Shown here: positions 35,599 to 45,892 of the stretch, one piece after another
Numbering within the stretch: position 1 is the first letter of the stretch
Layout: every line of letters begins with the position of its first letter
NCBI GenBank assembly: GCA_003482455.1
Contig: DMYW01000026.1
Coordinates: 61,623-125,622 of the forward strand
Reading direction: 5' to 3'
Source: Rheinheimera sp.
Lineage (GTDB): Bacteria > Pseudomonadota > Gammaproteobacteria > Enterobacterales > Alteromonadaceae
DNA: 64,000 nucleotides
Translations under genes and position numbers: made by a program
The notes under the pieces: generated by a model
The model's input: the letters and a program-made list of their open reading frames with translations, nothing else
Told to the model about the DNA's origin: nothing
The model's database searches: none

Positions 35599-37328
35599 AG
35601 CCACTTTGGTTGTCGCTGCATTGGCCTTGCTTACAACTCGATTATGCCCAGTATGTTGCAGGCGAGCTGTCGCTTGAGCAGCCCGCATGTCCACACCAAC
35701 CTGATGCAACCACGTATGCCACGCAGGTCGTAACGCCATTGCAACAGCTACATGAACCTCAACGCGCTTATCTAGCCGACCCACAGCAGGAATTCCCAAT
35801 AGACGCTGGGCCTACTCGCGTGAAGCATCGTCTTCCTGTGGTCTTGTTGGATGAAAAAACCATGCAAGTGGTAGAAATGGATCGCCTTGCCGCTGCCGCT
35901 GGAGTCCACCGCGGCATGTCGCTGGCGTTGTGTTGTGCTTTGGTTGCCGATCTCCAAGTGTTGCCCTATCAAGCCGCACATTCGCAACAACTCTGCCTGC
36001 AACTGGCTGAAGCACTGCACAGTGTCTGTGCCGATCTATACCTTGGCCCTAAACACACATTGCTATTACGGCTAGATCCCATGTTGCAATTGCATCACGG
36101 GTTAACCGGCTGCTTAGAGGCGATCCAACGAGTCCTAGCCCCACTGAACCTGCGATGTGATGCAGGGTTGGCGACAACTTGGTTGCAAGCACAACTGGCA
36201 CAACAGCCGGTGCAAATCCAGCAAGCCACGGACCCGACGCCAGCAAAGGCCAAGGCAACACAGCCCACCGGCAAGCCTGCTTCTACCGCACGTAACCACG
36301 GCGTCGTCCATTCGCTAATGCCCTTTTGTGCGCTACCGCAACATTCGTTGGCCACACTGCGTATTGCCTTGACCAAGACGCCCTTAGCCGCCAAATGGGT
36401 GGAACAGCTCCAGCGATTGGGGATTTCGCACTTGCATGAACTGCTAGCGCTGCCGCCTGCAGAGCTAACCCGACGCTTCGGACAAGAGCTGCTGCATTTT
36501 CTGCAGCAATTGCAGCATACAGGGGCCGCTGGTCTTAGCCCGTTTTTGCCCAGTGAAAAGTTTGACGTACAGCTGGAGTTTGTTTGGCAGCCAACCTTGT
36601 GGACACACTTAATCAGGCCACTGACCACACTCCTACAGCAATTAGAAAGCTTTTTGCGAAAACGCCAATGGCAAGCGCATCGTTTAGATCTGCAGTTGCA
36701 ACTGCAAGAACATGCCGATGTCACTTTGCAGATCCATGCCGCGGCGGGTGAATATCTACAACAAGCATGGTTTAAATTAGTCAGTCAAAAACTCGAATCC
36801 TTAGTGCTGCCTGCAGGGGTTCGACGGATCCGACTACAAGCGCTGCAATTACAAGCTAGGCGGCAACAGACCTTGGTGTTATGGCAAGAACACAAAACCG
36901 CAAGTGCCGCGCAGACCAGCGGGCAGTTATTGGCGCTATTGCAAGCCCGATTAGGCAGCGACGCGATCAAGCAACCGCAGGCTCGGCTTGGCCACCATAT
37001 TGAGCTTGACCTGCAGACCCAGTTCAACTGGGCTGCGCTGGAATGGCAACCCAGTATACAGAACCAGACACCAACAGCCCCGGTTGACATCACAAGCAGT
37101 GTACTGCCCGCCCGTTGGACCTGTCGGCCCTTGTTTTTACATACAACACCGCAACCCTTGCCGCTGGGCTGCCGCAAAATGGGGAGTATCGAACGCCTCT
37201 ACAGTCCTTGGTGGCATGGTCATGTCGAACCACGCGATTATTTTCTGGCGCAAAGTCCAAGTTGGCAGTGGCTCTGGTGTTTTAAAGACGCCAAAGGTCA
37301 ATACTTTAGCCATGGTGGTTTTGCCTGA
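35595..37328 (+). CDS. imuB: Translesion polymerase-like protein ImuB
   Basis: 577 residues, Y-family polymerase fold without the catalytic carboxylates, as typical for ImuB, which acts as a scaffold linking DnaE2 to the clamp and to ImuA. VVLLDEKTMQVVEMDRLAAAAGVHRGMSL is the N-terminal palm signature, shown here only in part: the first motif lacks the DxD pattern. The C-terminal WWHGHVEPRDYFLAQ and WLWCFKDAKGQYFSHGGFA end is typical. ATG 35595 overlaps imuA; the frame from 35505 would run inside imuA. Overlaps dnaE2 by one base. Confidence 0.93.
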   Translation: MKPLWLSLHWPCLQLDYAQYVAGELSLEQPACPHQPDATTYATQVVTPLQQLHEPQRAYLADPQQEFPIDAGPTRVKHRLPVVLLDEKTMQVVEMDRLAAAAGVHRGMSLALCCALVADLQVLPYQAAHSQQLCLQLAEALHSVCADLYLGPKHTLLLRLDPMLQLHHGLTGCLEAIQRVLAPLNLRCDAGLATTWLQAQLAQQPVQIQQATDPTPAKAKATQPTGKPASTARNHGVVHSLMPFCALPQHSLATLRIALTKTPLAAKWVEQLQRLGISHLHELLALPPAELTRRFGQELLHFLQQLQHTGAAGLSPFLPSEKFDVQLEFVWQPTLWTHLIRPLTTLLQQLESFLRKRQWQAHRLDLQLQLQEHADVTLQIHAAAGEYLQQAWFKLVSQKLESLVLPAGVRRIRLQALQLQARRQQTLVLWQEHKTASAAQTSGQLLALLQARLGSDAIKQPQARLGHHIELDLQTQFNWAALEWQPSIQNQTPTAPVDITSSVLPARWTCRPLFLHTTPQPLPLGCRKMGSIERLYSPWWHGHVEPRDYFLAQSPSWQWLWCFKDAKGQYFSHGGFA

Positions 37329-40300
37329 TGCGCTACGCCGAACTTTATTGCCAAAGTAACTTTAGTTTTCTAACCGGCGCCTCATCACCTGAGCAGCTGA
37401 TCGAACAGGCTAGCCAACTCGGTTACCAAGCACTGGCCATCACCGATGAATGCTCTGTTGCCGGCGTCGTGCGTGCTTACCGGCATTTAAAAGAACAGCA
37501 ACTGCCGATCAAGCTGATTGTTGGCAGCTATTTTCGGCTTGGCCAACATTTAGAATTGCTGTTGATCTGCCCGACTCGTGCGGCCTATGCCGAGTTGTGT
37601 CGGATCATCACCAACTGTCGCCGACGAGCCGCGAAAGGCAGTTATCAGCTGGAATTGTGGGACTTAAAACGCAGCCAGCATTGCTTGGCCATTTGGTTAC
37701 CGTCATACCAACCCCAACCTGACCGACGTTATCTACAACTGCTGCAAAAGTACTTTGGCGCACGTCTATCACTTGGCGTCAGGCGCTTATTGCATTATGA
37801 CGATGCCCATCAGCGCGCTTATGAACAACAACTGATGGAAGCATTCCAACTGCCGGCAGTCGCGGTAGGCGCCGTGTTAATGCATCACAGCTCACAGCAT
37901 GCTTTGCTTGATACCATCACGGCGATCCGTTTAGGTTGCACGGTGCAACAGCTAGGTGAACAGGCGCAACGCAACAGTGAACGCTGTTTGCGCCCCTTAT
38001 CCAAACTCCAGCAATTGTATGACGCACAGCTGCTGCAACAGAGTGTCAACCTCAGTGAGCGATGCCAATTTGACCTCGGCAGCCTGCGGTATGAATACCC
38101 TGCCGAGCTAGTCCCTGCAGGACAAACCGCGATGCAGCATTTACAAACCTTGACCTGGCAAGGCGCGCAGCGACGGTTTGACGGGCAGATCCCTGCAAAG
38201 GTGCAAGCACAAATTGCCCATGAATTGACCTTGATCGAAGAACTAGACTACCCCTACTTCTTTTTGACGATCGCCGATATAGTCCAGTTTGCCGCCAGTC
38301 AGCAGATCCTCTACCAAGGGCGCGGCTCTGCGGCTAATTCCGTGGTCTGTTATTGCTTAGGCATCACGGCTGTCGATCCTCGGCAAATCAATGTCTTATT
38401 TGAGCGATTTATCTCGCGCGAGCGTGCTGAGCCGCCTGATATCGACGTCGATTTTGAACATGAACGTCGCGAAGAAGTGATCCAATACATTTATCAAAAA
38501 TACGGACGGCAACGCGCGGCGCTTGCCGCCACCGTGATTTGTTATCGACGACGCAGCGCCTTACGCGATGTCGGCAAAGCCCTCGGTTTTCCGCAGGTGG
38601 TGCTGGATCATTGGAACAAACAATTGCATCGCCGCGACCCACAGCGGCCATGGTTTGAACAACTCAGCGAATTCGGCTTAGATCTGCAAGCACATTTAAG
38701 CCAACAACTCATCCAGTTGGTTGAACAAGTGCGCGGCTTTCCGCGACATTTGTCCCAACACGTTGGCGGCTTTGTCATCGCGGCCGGCCCGCTGTATGAA
38801 TTGGTGCCGGTGGAAAATGCCAGCATGGCCGATCGCACAGTGATCCAATGGGATAAGGACGATTTAGAAACCCTGGGCTTGCTCAAAGTGGACATTTTAG
38901 CGCTTGGCATGCTAACGGCACTGCGCAAAACCTTGCATTGTGTTGCCGCAGAACACCAACGCCAACTTAGCCTTGCCGAGATCAGTCGCCTCGGTGATGA
39001 CCCCGCTGTGTATGCGCAAATCCAGCAAGCCGATACCGTTGGGGTCTTTCAAATCGAATCACGTGCACAAATGAGCATGCTGCCGCGGTTAAAACCTGCG
39101 TGTTATTACGACTTGGTGATCGAAATTGCCATCGTAAGGCCAGGTCCGATCCAAGGCGATATGGTGCATCCGTATCTACGCAGGCGCAGTGGCCAAGAAG
39201 CTATCCACTATCCTTCGGCCGACATCGAAGCCGTATTGGGCCGAACCTTGGGCGTGCCCATTTTCCAAGAACAAGTGATTAAGCTGGCGATGGTTGCCGC
39301 CGGTTTTAGTGGCGGCGAAGCCGATCAACTGCGTCGTGCCATGGCCAGTTGGAAGAAAAACGGCAAGTTGTATCAGTTCAAACCTCGTTTGCTGGATGGC
39401 ATGCAACAACGTGGTTATAGCCTTGAATTTGCAGAACAATTGTTTCATCAAATGTGTGGGTTTGGCGAATACGGTTTCCCGGAATCGCATTCCGCCAGTT
39501 TTGCACTGTTAGCGTATGCTTCCGCTTGGCTCAAGCACTATTACCCTTTGGAATTTCTAACGTCTCTGCTTAACAGCCTGCCGATGGGGTTTTATAGCGC
39601 AAGTCAGTTGGTCGACGATGGCAAACGTCATGGGCTGACGATATTGCCTGTGTGTATCAATGCTTCAGGCTATGACCATCACATCGAACATACGCCGCAA
39701 GGCCGCGCGCTGCGCTTGGGGTTGCGTCTGGTCAAAGGCGGCGATAAACAACAACTTCTGCACTGTATCGAGCAGCGCCCACCCACTGGATTTGCGCATC
39801 TGCAGCAATTGTTACGCGTGGGTTTGCGGCAAGACCAGCTCAATGCGTTGGCCAGCGCCGACGCCTTATTATCCGTGGCGGGGCATCGCTTTCAAAGCCG
39901 CTGGGCCTTGTTGGATCAAGTCGCGCAGTTGCCGCTCTTCCAAGAAGAACCGATGCACAGCGTGCCTGAGTTGATCCAAGCCCCGAGTGCTGACGTAACT
40001 TTGGTGGAAGATTTTCACGCTTTAGGCCTGAGTCTGACCCAACATCCAATCCGTTTACTGGAAGCTCGGCAGCAATTAAAAGGCGTCAGTTGGTCGCACC
40101 AATTGCAGCAACGCCCGAGCCAATCTGTGGTGCAAGTTGCAGGTTTAGTGCGGACACGGCAAAGCCCTGGCACTGCATCGGGAGTGACCTTTATGACGCT
40201 AGATGATGGTTATGGCAGTATTAATTTGGTGGTCTGGCAAGCAACGGCGTTAGCCCAACGGCAAGCATTTTTAACGGCGCGTTTATTAAAGGTTCATGGC

Positions 40301-40405
40301 ATTATTCAGCATGAACAGAATGTCACCCATGTGATCGCCGGTCGGTTGGAGAGTTTGGACAGGTTCTTGCCTGAATTTGCCGCGCCAAGTCGTAATTTTC
40401 ACTAA
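37328..40405 (+). CDS. dnaE2: Error-prone DNA polymerase III alpha subunit DnaE2
   Basis: 1025 residues, family C polymerase. N-terminal PHP-like domain has YCQSNFSFLTGASSP, where metal ligands of the true PHP exonuclease are partly lost. The polymerase active site PDIDVDFEHERR near 371 holds the catalytic Asp residues. OB-fold near the C-terminus (VQVAGLVRTRQSPGT). Works with ImuA and ImuB in SOS-induced mutagenesis. The TGATG overlap with imuB points to one transcript from the LexA-controlled promoter. Confidence 0.95.
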   Translation: MRYAELYCQSNFSFLTGASSPEQLIEQASQLGYQALAITDECSVAGVVRAYRHLKEQQLPIKLIVGSYFRLGQHLELLLICPTRAAYAELCRIITNCRRRAAKGSYQLELWDLKRSQHCLAIWLPSYQPQPDRRYLQLLQKYFGARLSLGVRRLLHYDDAHQRAYEQQLMEAFQLPAVAVGAVLMHHSSQHALLDTITAIRLGCTVQQLGEQAQRNSERCLRPLSKLQQLYDAQLLQQSVNLSERCQFDLGSLRYEYPAELVPAGQTAMQHLQTLTWQGAQRRFDGQIPAKVQAQIAHELTLIEELDYPYFFLTIADIVQFAASQQILYQGRGSAANSVVCYCLGITAVDPRQINVLFERFISRERAEPPDIDVDFEHERREEVIQYIYQKYGRQRAALAATVICYRRRSALRDVGKALGFPQVVLDHWNKQLHRRDPQRPWFEQLSEFGLDLQAHLSQQLIQLVEQVRGFPRHLSQHVGGFVIAAGPLYELVPVENASMADRTVIQWDKDDLETLGLLKVDILALGMLTALRKTLHCVAAEHQRQLSLAEISRLGDDPAVYAQIQQADTVGVFQIESRAQMSMLPRLKPACYYDLVIEIAIVRPGPIQGDMVHPYLRRRSGQEAIHYPSADIEAVLGRTLGVPIFQEQVIKLAMVAAGFSGGEADQLRRAMASWKKNGKLYQFKPRLLDGMQQRGYSLEFAEQLFHQMCGFGEYGFPESHSASFALLAYASAWLKHYYPLEFLTSLLNSLPMGFYSASQLVDDGKRHGLTILPVCINASGYDHHIEHTPQGRALRLGLRLVKGGDKQQLLHCIEQRPPTGFAHLQQLLRVGLRQDQLNALASADALLSVAGHRFQSRWALLDQVAQLPLFQEEPMHSVPELIQAPSADVTLVEDFHALGLSLTQHPIRLLEARQQLKGVSWSHQLQQRPSQSVVQVAGLVRTRQSPGTASGVTFMTLDDGYGSINLVVWQATALAQRQAFLTARLLKVHGIIQHEQNVTHVIAGRLESLDRFLPEFAAPSRNFH

Positions 40406-40692
40406 TGCATGCAGCTGCGCCGCCAACAACATGTTGTATCTAGCGACTTTTTGGACAAAGGAGCCAAATGCGGCCACAGGTAAACAACGGCGCGGCTAGA
40501 GTCTGCTGTCGTAAGCCAAGCTCGACAAACCAAGCTCAACCGACAAAGCTAAAAAGACCAAGTTTTAACGACAAATCTCGACCAACAAACAAGGCCACTG
40601 ACGAGCCTGACGTGGTCTAGCATGTCACTGCCGTGGCAAGCCATCGAAATGCCAAAACAAGACAGCTACAACGAACCAAACGACGAACTTGA
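40406..40692. other. Spacer with repetitive CGACAAA-like sequence
   Basis: The 287-base spacer has no convincing gene. Between 40510 and 40600 it has repeated short pieces of the type CGACAAA(C/T)C and AAGCTC, possibly decayed coding sequence or local duplication. Confidence 0.4.
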
Positions 40693-41325
40693 ATGCCTGA
40701 TAAATTTGACCGCTTCGATGCCTATCTGGCCCGAAAACAAGCACAGCAACGACGCCGTGACAAGGCTACGCCGTCTACTTTGCTGACAGCGCAAGCGCCA
40801 CTGACAGTACAGCGCCAAACGCTGACGACGAGTGCAACGACCCCAACTGATGCCCCTGAACATCCTGGAGCTATCGCTGAACAGCAGCAGGTGCAGATTT
40901 GCCCAAACGACCAAGGTGCAGCGCACGCGCCGACAACAGACGAAAGCATCATGGTCACACCACCTGCCGCAGTCGACCTAGCCGCCACCGCACCGCTACT
41001 GCAAAGCCGCCATGATTCTCAGTGGCGCCGTGACCTGCAAATTTTGGCGCTGCATCAAAAAATGCTGGAAAAGCTGCAGCAACAACCAAGCCTAGTACCA
41101 GAGTTTTTGGACAAGTTAGAGCAACGAAAGCTGCATGGCCGTATTCGCCATGGTGAGTATCTATTTTGGTATTGCGCGCTCAGTCAATGGCAGCACCAAG
41201 CGCAAGCCATCAGTAGTTTATTGTCGATGGAACCCGGCCCACGAAAATATCGCCGTCGCACCTTGCTCGCCGGTTTACTAACGGAACCAGAGCGACAACA
41301 AATATTGTTGGGGCTAACCTTCTAA
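40693..41325 (+). CDS. Hypothetical protein, Pro/Thr/Gln-rich N-terminus
   Basis: 210 residues. The first half (to about 100) is disordered, with repeated Ala, Thr, Pro and Gln and a basic patch (LARKQAQQRRRDKA); the second half is helical and ends in MEPGPRKYRRRTLLAGLLTEPERQQIL. No family recognised. No good ribosome site is visible before the ATG. Located between the SOS operon and a glycosidase gene; too far (287 bases) to be firmly part of either. Confidence 0.55.
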   Translation: MPDKFDRFDAYLARKQAQQRRRDKATPSTLLTAQAPLTVQRQTLTTSATTPTDAPEHPGAIAEQQQVQICPNDQGAAHAPTTDESIMVTPPAAVDLAATAPLLQSRHDSQWRRDLQILALHQKMLEKLQQQPSLVPEFLDKLEQRKLHGRIRHGEYLFWYCALSQWQHQAQAISSLLSMEPGPRKYRRRTLLAGLLTEPERQQILLGLTF

Positions 41326-41436
41326 CCAACCGTATTCAGCAGGTTCCTTGCGATAAATCGTGGAAAATCTGGCAGATTTGCGGTTAACTACCGCTAGTTA
41401 CTTTTGCCTTTTTGATTTGTCCTCTGGAGCGCCTTG

Positions 41437-43992
41437 ATGAAATTCTCCACCACGCCTTTTTCTTTCAGTTTGCTAGCCATCGCGATCGCCGCAGCCTGTC
41501 CGGTGCAAGCGACTAAAACCTTGACTCAACAGCAGCAATTTATCAGCGCCAATGGCACTATTGATGCCGAAGCCAAAACCACCAGCACTGACGACGGTCA
41601 AGTGCAGCTGCGTGTCTACCGCTTTAAAGCTGCTGATGGCAGCATTAAATCACTCGAACTCACGCCGGACATGCCACAGCTGCAAACCAAAAGTGTTTGG
41701 TTTGACGGCTTGTATGCACTGGCGCAACAAGAACGGCGAGACAATAGTGTCAACGAAATCACCGACTGGGGTTTTAATGATCAACAAGCCGTGCCTTGTC
41801 CTTGTTTTGAAACCGGAGCCAAATGGCATTATGTCTGGACGCGGGATTTGTCCTACAGCGTCGATCTCGGGTTAGGCGCCTTAGATCCACAACGAGCTCA
41901 GCGCTCGTTGCAGTTTAAAACCTCCAAAGTACGGCCTGAACTGATTGCGCAAGGTGTTTCTGACACTGAAGTCGCCTTACAGGACACAGGCTCAGGTGGC
42001 AGCTGGCCCATCAGTTCCGATCGAATCGTCTGGTCCTTGGCCGCCAGCGGCTTACAAGCTCAAGATGCAGCCGGAAACAGCGATGACGCCAAACAAGTTT
42101 GGTTAAATCAATGGTATAGCATCACTCGCAATACCATCATGCAAGACCGCCAATACATCTTTGACCCCGTTATGGGCCTGTATAAAGGCGAAACCTCCTT
42201 CTTGGATTGGCGCGAACAGACCTACCCGCGCTGGACAGCTAACGATACTGTGTTTCTCGGCGAATCCTACGCCTTATCCACCAACGTCTTGCATTATGTC
42301 GCGCTGCAACGCGCCGCTTCCGCCGCTAAAACACAAGAGCCAGACAAAGCACAACAATTTGCAGACTGGGCGCAAGCACTCAAACAAGCCATTAATGACC
42401 ATTTTTGGCTGCCCGAACAAGGCTTATATGCCAGTGTTGTTGGTGAGCGACAAAACCCAGTCCCCATGCAACAGTATGATTTATTGGGTTTAGCACTGGC
42501 GATCACCCACCAGGTAGCAACGCCACCACAAGCCGCGCAAATATTACAAAATTATCCACTGAGTAACTTTAGCGCCCCAGTGGTGTTTCCTCAGCAGCAA
42601 CAAATTCCGATTTACCATAACCGCGCCAGCTGGCCTTTTGTCACCGCCTACACCATGCGTGCGGCGAAACAACAAGACCAAGCCGATGTGTATACCAAAC
42701 TGGCCGAATCTTTGTATCTCGCGGCGGGTATTCACACCTCAAATATGGAAAACATGGAATGGTTGACCGGTGCCGTGCATGTCGAAGATGGTGCTTTGTC
42801 CGGCCCGGTGATTAACTCAGAACGCCAATTATGGTCGGTGGCGGCTTATTTGGATTTTGTGATCCAGCAATTGTTTGGCATTCAACAACGTGGTGACCAC
42901 TTGTTGATTGATCCATATGTGCCCGTCAAGTTGGCACGCAATGTTAACCTTGGTGCCACAGCCGAACTCACCAATCTGACCTACAACGGCTTGCAGTTAA
43001 ATGTGCGGTTGGACATTCCTAACAGCGGCAATCCTCGCCAGGTCTATCGGCTAAGCCAAGCGACGCTGAATGAAAAACCAATCACACTCAGCAAAACCCA
43101 CCAGTTGGATATCGCGTTGGCCGATGTAGAAACCGACCGACTGGATTTAGTGCTGCAATTAACCCCGGTGGATAGCGCACCGCCAATCACCAGCAAGCCG
43201 TTTAAACTGAACAAAGCCAGTGGATTTACTGCGGCAGAGCAGCGGCAAATCTTCGCTCCCAAAGAACCTGAGTTAACGTTAAACATCACGGACAAAGGTT
43301 ATGCCGAATTGACGTTTAACAATCAGGGCGAAACGGATGTGCAGTTCCAACTGTATCGAAACGGCAAACCGATCAATACCAAACGCGCCAGCAGCTACCT
43401 CGACAAATCGAGCAAAGGCCCATACAGCCAATGTTATAGCCTGACGCAAACCTACAAAGACACTAAGTTGACCTCGTTACCAAGCCGCACCCTTTGTACT
43501 CCGGGCGACAGCGAACGTTTTATTGCCGGCGAAGGTCTCACAGCCAACGATCAAGAAGTAACCCACTATTTAGACTTGCCCGTGTACAAAAACTGGGGTT
43601 TGCCGGAGCAACAGCTGACGCTGCAAATGACCGCCAAAGCCGATGGCAACCAAGCACTACGACTGCAGTATTTTATTGATAACGGTCCGATCAATACCGG
43701 CATCACCGCTGTGGTAAAACAGGTATTGGCCAATTGCCCACAATCTGGCATGCAGCGCGCCGCGATTGTGATGCCACATTTAGCGACCGCGACGGAAGCT
43801 GGCTGGTCTTCAAACGCCTACTTCAATGCCAAAGCCGGTGAAACTTGCAGTATTAGCATTGTGGATGGTTTTAACATGAGCTATTTGCAGCACTTTACCT
43901 TGTACACAGGCGGCAAAGGTGGCAAAACGGGGCCGCTGAACCAAGCAGTGATTTACGCCGCAGAAGTACGGCCTGTCGCCAGCACTGATTAA
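41437..43992 (+). CDS. Secreted six-hairpin glycosidase-like protein
   Basis: 851 residues, with signal peptide ending near VQATK. The catalytic-like (alpha/alpha)6 domain spans about 80-520 with WTRDLSYSVDLGLGALD and WREQTYPRW, and two beta-rich domains follow. Relatives are annotated as six-hairpin glycosidases, acting on alpha-glucans or similar. The two acidic catalytic residues are not certain from reading. ATG 41437 has TGGAG seven bases upstream; the TTG at 41434 is less likely. A hairpin terminator follows. Confidence 0.82.
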   Translation: MKFSTTPFSFSLLAIAIAAACPVQATKTLTQQQQFISANGTIDAEAKTTSTDDGQVQLRVYRFKAADGSIKSLELTPDMPQLQTKSVWFDGLYALAQQERRDNSVNEITDWGFNDQQAVPCPCFETGAKWHYVWTRDLSYSVDLGLGALDPQRAQRSLQFKTSKVRPELIAQGVSDTEVALQDTGSGGSWPISSDRIVWSLAASGLQAQDAAGNSDDAKQVWLNQWYSITRNTIMQDRQYIFDPVMGLYKGETSFLDWREQTYPRWTANDTVFLGESYALSTNVLHYVALQRAASAAKTQEPDKAQQFADWAQALKQAINDHFWLPEQGLYASVVGERQNPVPMQQYDLLGLALAITHQVATPPQAAQILQNYPLSNFSAPVVFPQQQQIPIYHNRASWPFVTAYTMRAAKQQDQADVYTKLAESLYLAAGIHTSNMENMEWLTGAVHVEDGALSGPVINSERQLWSVAAYLDFVIQQLFGIQQRGDHLLIDPYVPVKLARNVNLGATAELTNLTYNGLQLNVRLDIPNSGNPRQVYRLSQATLNEKPITLSKTHQLDIALADVETDRLDLVLQLTPVDSAPPITSKPFKLNKASGFTAAEQRQIFAPKEPELTLNITDKGYAELTFNNQGETDVQFQLYRNGKPINTKRASSYLDKSSKGPYSQCYSLTQTYKDTKLTSLPSRTLCTPGDSERFIAGEGLTANDQEVTHYLDLPVYKNWGLPEQQLTLQMTAKADGNQALRLQYFIDNGPINTGITAVVKQVLANCPQSGMQRAAIVMPHLATATEAGWSSNAYFNAKAGETCSISIVDGFNMSYLQHFTLYTGGKGGKTGPLNQAVIYAAEVRPVASTD

Positions 43993-44006
43993 ATCCGCCA
44001 CGACCG

Positions 44007-44033
44007 GGTAGCAACGACTGGACTGTTGCTACC
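44007..44033 (+). terminator. Terminator of the glycosidase gene
   Basis: GGTAGCAAC pairs with GTTGCTACC (9 bp, nine-base loop), with TGTTCTT after it. Lies 14 bases past the stop codon; the T tail is short. Confidence 0.65.
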
Positions 44034-44065
44034 TGTTCTTCGCATGTTAACCCTTGAGATTTCCT

Positions 44066-44941
44066 ATGATTCGTGCGTATTTGGCGGCGATTGGTGCCGC
44101 TGTCGCGATGGCCCAAAGTGGTGTGATTTCGCGTTTAAGCGGACTTGCCGCCGCCGAGTTGACCTTTTATCGCTTATTTATCGGTGCGCTGTGTTTGGCA
44201 TTATTTGTCAGCAGTCGTCGCCAATTATGGCAACTAAAAATAGCGCCAGACCGGCACACCTTATTTAATGGCGTGATGCTGGCCTGCTTTATGTTGGCGT
44301 TTTTGCAAGCTATTCAAACCCTTAGCCTAGCGAACGCTATTCTATTGGTGTATTTGGCGCCGCCACTAAGCGCCATCATTGCGCATTTTTATCTGCATGA
44401 ACGACTCGATGCCTGGTCCTTGTGCTTGGTGGCTGGCTCGTTTTTCGGCTTTGCCATGTTGCAAGAATTTAAAATCGACCAATTCAATGGCGAGCAATGG
44501 CTTGGTTTTTTGTTTGGACTGCTGAGTCTATTCACCTACAGCGGTTTTTTATTACTCAATCGCCACAGTCGCGGTGGCCATGAATTGCAACGCACTTTCT
44601 ACCAATTGCTGGTCGGTGCTTGTTGTGTCGTACCGTTTTTGCCAACTTGGCCACTACCGACATTAAGCCAGCTGCCTTATGCGATTGCTGCCGGTTTAGT
44701 GCCTGGCTTTTTGGCGATTTATTTGGCGATAACAGCACTCAATCAGCTGCCGACACGGGTGTTTGGGACACTTGCCTATGTCGAACCTGTCACTGTGATC
44801 TTGCTTGGCTATTGTCTATTTAGTGAAACCTTAAGTATGCTGCAGCTAGCGGGTGTGGCTTGTATTGTCGGCTGTGGCATGGCGCAAGCTTGGCATCACA
44901 GCCAACAGTCGACTGACAGTGCCGCGAAAACCGCGCCTTAA
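44066..44941 (+). CDS. EamA/DMT family transporter
   Basis: 291 residues, about ten membrane helices in two repeats. ANAILLVYLAPPLSAI and LPTRVFGTLAYVEPV are typical of RhaT/EamA transporters. Substrate unknown. ATG 44066 chosen over TTG 44054 because GAGA lies at suitable distance. A separate gene; the glycosidase before it has a terminator. Confidence 0.88.
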   Translation: MIRAYLAAIGAAVAMAQSGVISRLSGLAAAELTFYRLFIGALCLALFVSSRRQLWQLKIAPDRHTLFNGVMLACFMLAFLQAIQTLSLANAILLVYLAPPLSAIIAHFYLHERLDAWSLCLVAGSFFGFAMLQEFKIDQFNGEQWLGFLFGLLSLFTYSGFLLLNRHSRGGHELQRTFYQLLVGACCVVPFLPTWPLPTLSQLPYAIAAGLVPGFLAIYLAITALNQLPTRVFGTLAYVEPVTVILLGYCLFSETLSMLQLAGVACIVGCGMAQAWHHSQQSTDSAAKTAP

Positions 44942-45037
44942 AGCAACAGGCGCACACCAGTTCACACATTAAAATTTACCGTTACCAACGTCGTTAAAAA
45001 ATCCAGCACGAGTCTTTGGTGCTGTTAGGTAGGAAAC

Positions 45038-45892
45038 ATGGGGTGGTTGCTAAATAGACAACAGACACTGCGGCCAAGTCCGCGCAACCAAGTGTTTTGC
45101 GCAAAATCCCCGTTATTAGCCTGCTTGCTGCTGTTGGCGCTGGCGCATGCTATGCCGACTTTTGCCACCGACAGCTATCGCTCCGAGACACTCAGCGCTG
45201 CATCAATGGCCCCGCCTCGCGCTGTGCGGATTGGCATTCACAACTTTCCACCGGATTTTGTCGTCAGTAAAGACGGCAGCAGTTGCGGCGGTACCGGCTT
45301 TGAGTACCTGCGCAACTTGTTGCAACAAGCAGAACTGACACTGGAACCTGTTTGTGTCACGCCAGCACGCATGTATTTGCTGCTTGACCAGAACGACATC
45401 GATTTTAGTATCAACATCAAAAGCACCAAAGCATTGGTGGACGTCGCCCATCCGCCCGTATTTGCCGAACCGCCGTATATGATGTTGCAGCTGGTGGTCT
45501 ACAGTCACTCGCGGCGCGCTAATTCTGTGCATGATGGTAGCATTGCCATGATCAGGGGGTTTGATTACCAAGGCGAACGGCAACAACTTAGTAATGCCGG
45601 CTTGCGGCCAGTGGATTTGCCCGATGCAGTCTCGGCCATCGAAATGTTTTTGAAAGGCCGCACCGAACATCTCATTACCTACGATGGCCCGTTCAAAGCG
45701 TACCTCGCCGCGCAGTCGATGCCGTCAGTTGAACCGGTCAACAAGTTAAGACGTAAAACTTTGCAAGAAATTCCGACCCATGTGGTAATTGGCGCTCAGT
45801 CACCGTTTCGCGCCCAACTAGAACAGCTGTTGCACAGTCACGCGCAACAATACCGCTGCAAAATGTTGAAAAACTGCGGAAATGTGCGATGA
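45038..45892 (+). CDS. Periplasmic solute-binding (PBP type 2) protein
   Basis: 284 residues. After a long basic N-terminus a signal segment (LLACLLLLALAHAMPTFAT) leads to a type 2 periplasmic-binding domain with RIGIHNFPPDFVV, GTGFEYLRNLLQQAEL and the region with NDIDFSINIK. Family members bind amino acids or similar and are often orphan, without permease. TAGGAAAC precedes the ATG. Overlaps acpH by four bases (ATGA). Confidence 0.82.
   Translation: MGWLLNRQQTLRPSPRNQVFCAKSPLLACLLLLALAHAMPTFATDSYRSETLSAASMAPPRAVRIGIHNFPPDFVVSKDGSSCGGTGFEYLRNLLQQAELTLEPVCVTPARMYLLLDQNDIDFSINIKSTKALVDVAHPPVFAEPPYMMLQLVVYSHSRRANSVHDGSIAMIRGFDYQGERQQLSNAGLRPVDLPDAVSAIEMFLKGRTEHLITYDGPFKAYLAAQSMPSVEPVNKLRRKTLQEIPTHVVIGAQSPFRAQLEQLLHSHAQQYRCKMLKNCGNVR

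Noticed and set aside
36095..36724. Minus-strand 209-codon frame inside imuB
   Set aside because: Cys/Ser-rich antisense shadow of a conserved gene.
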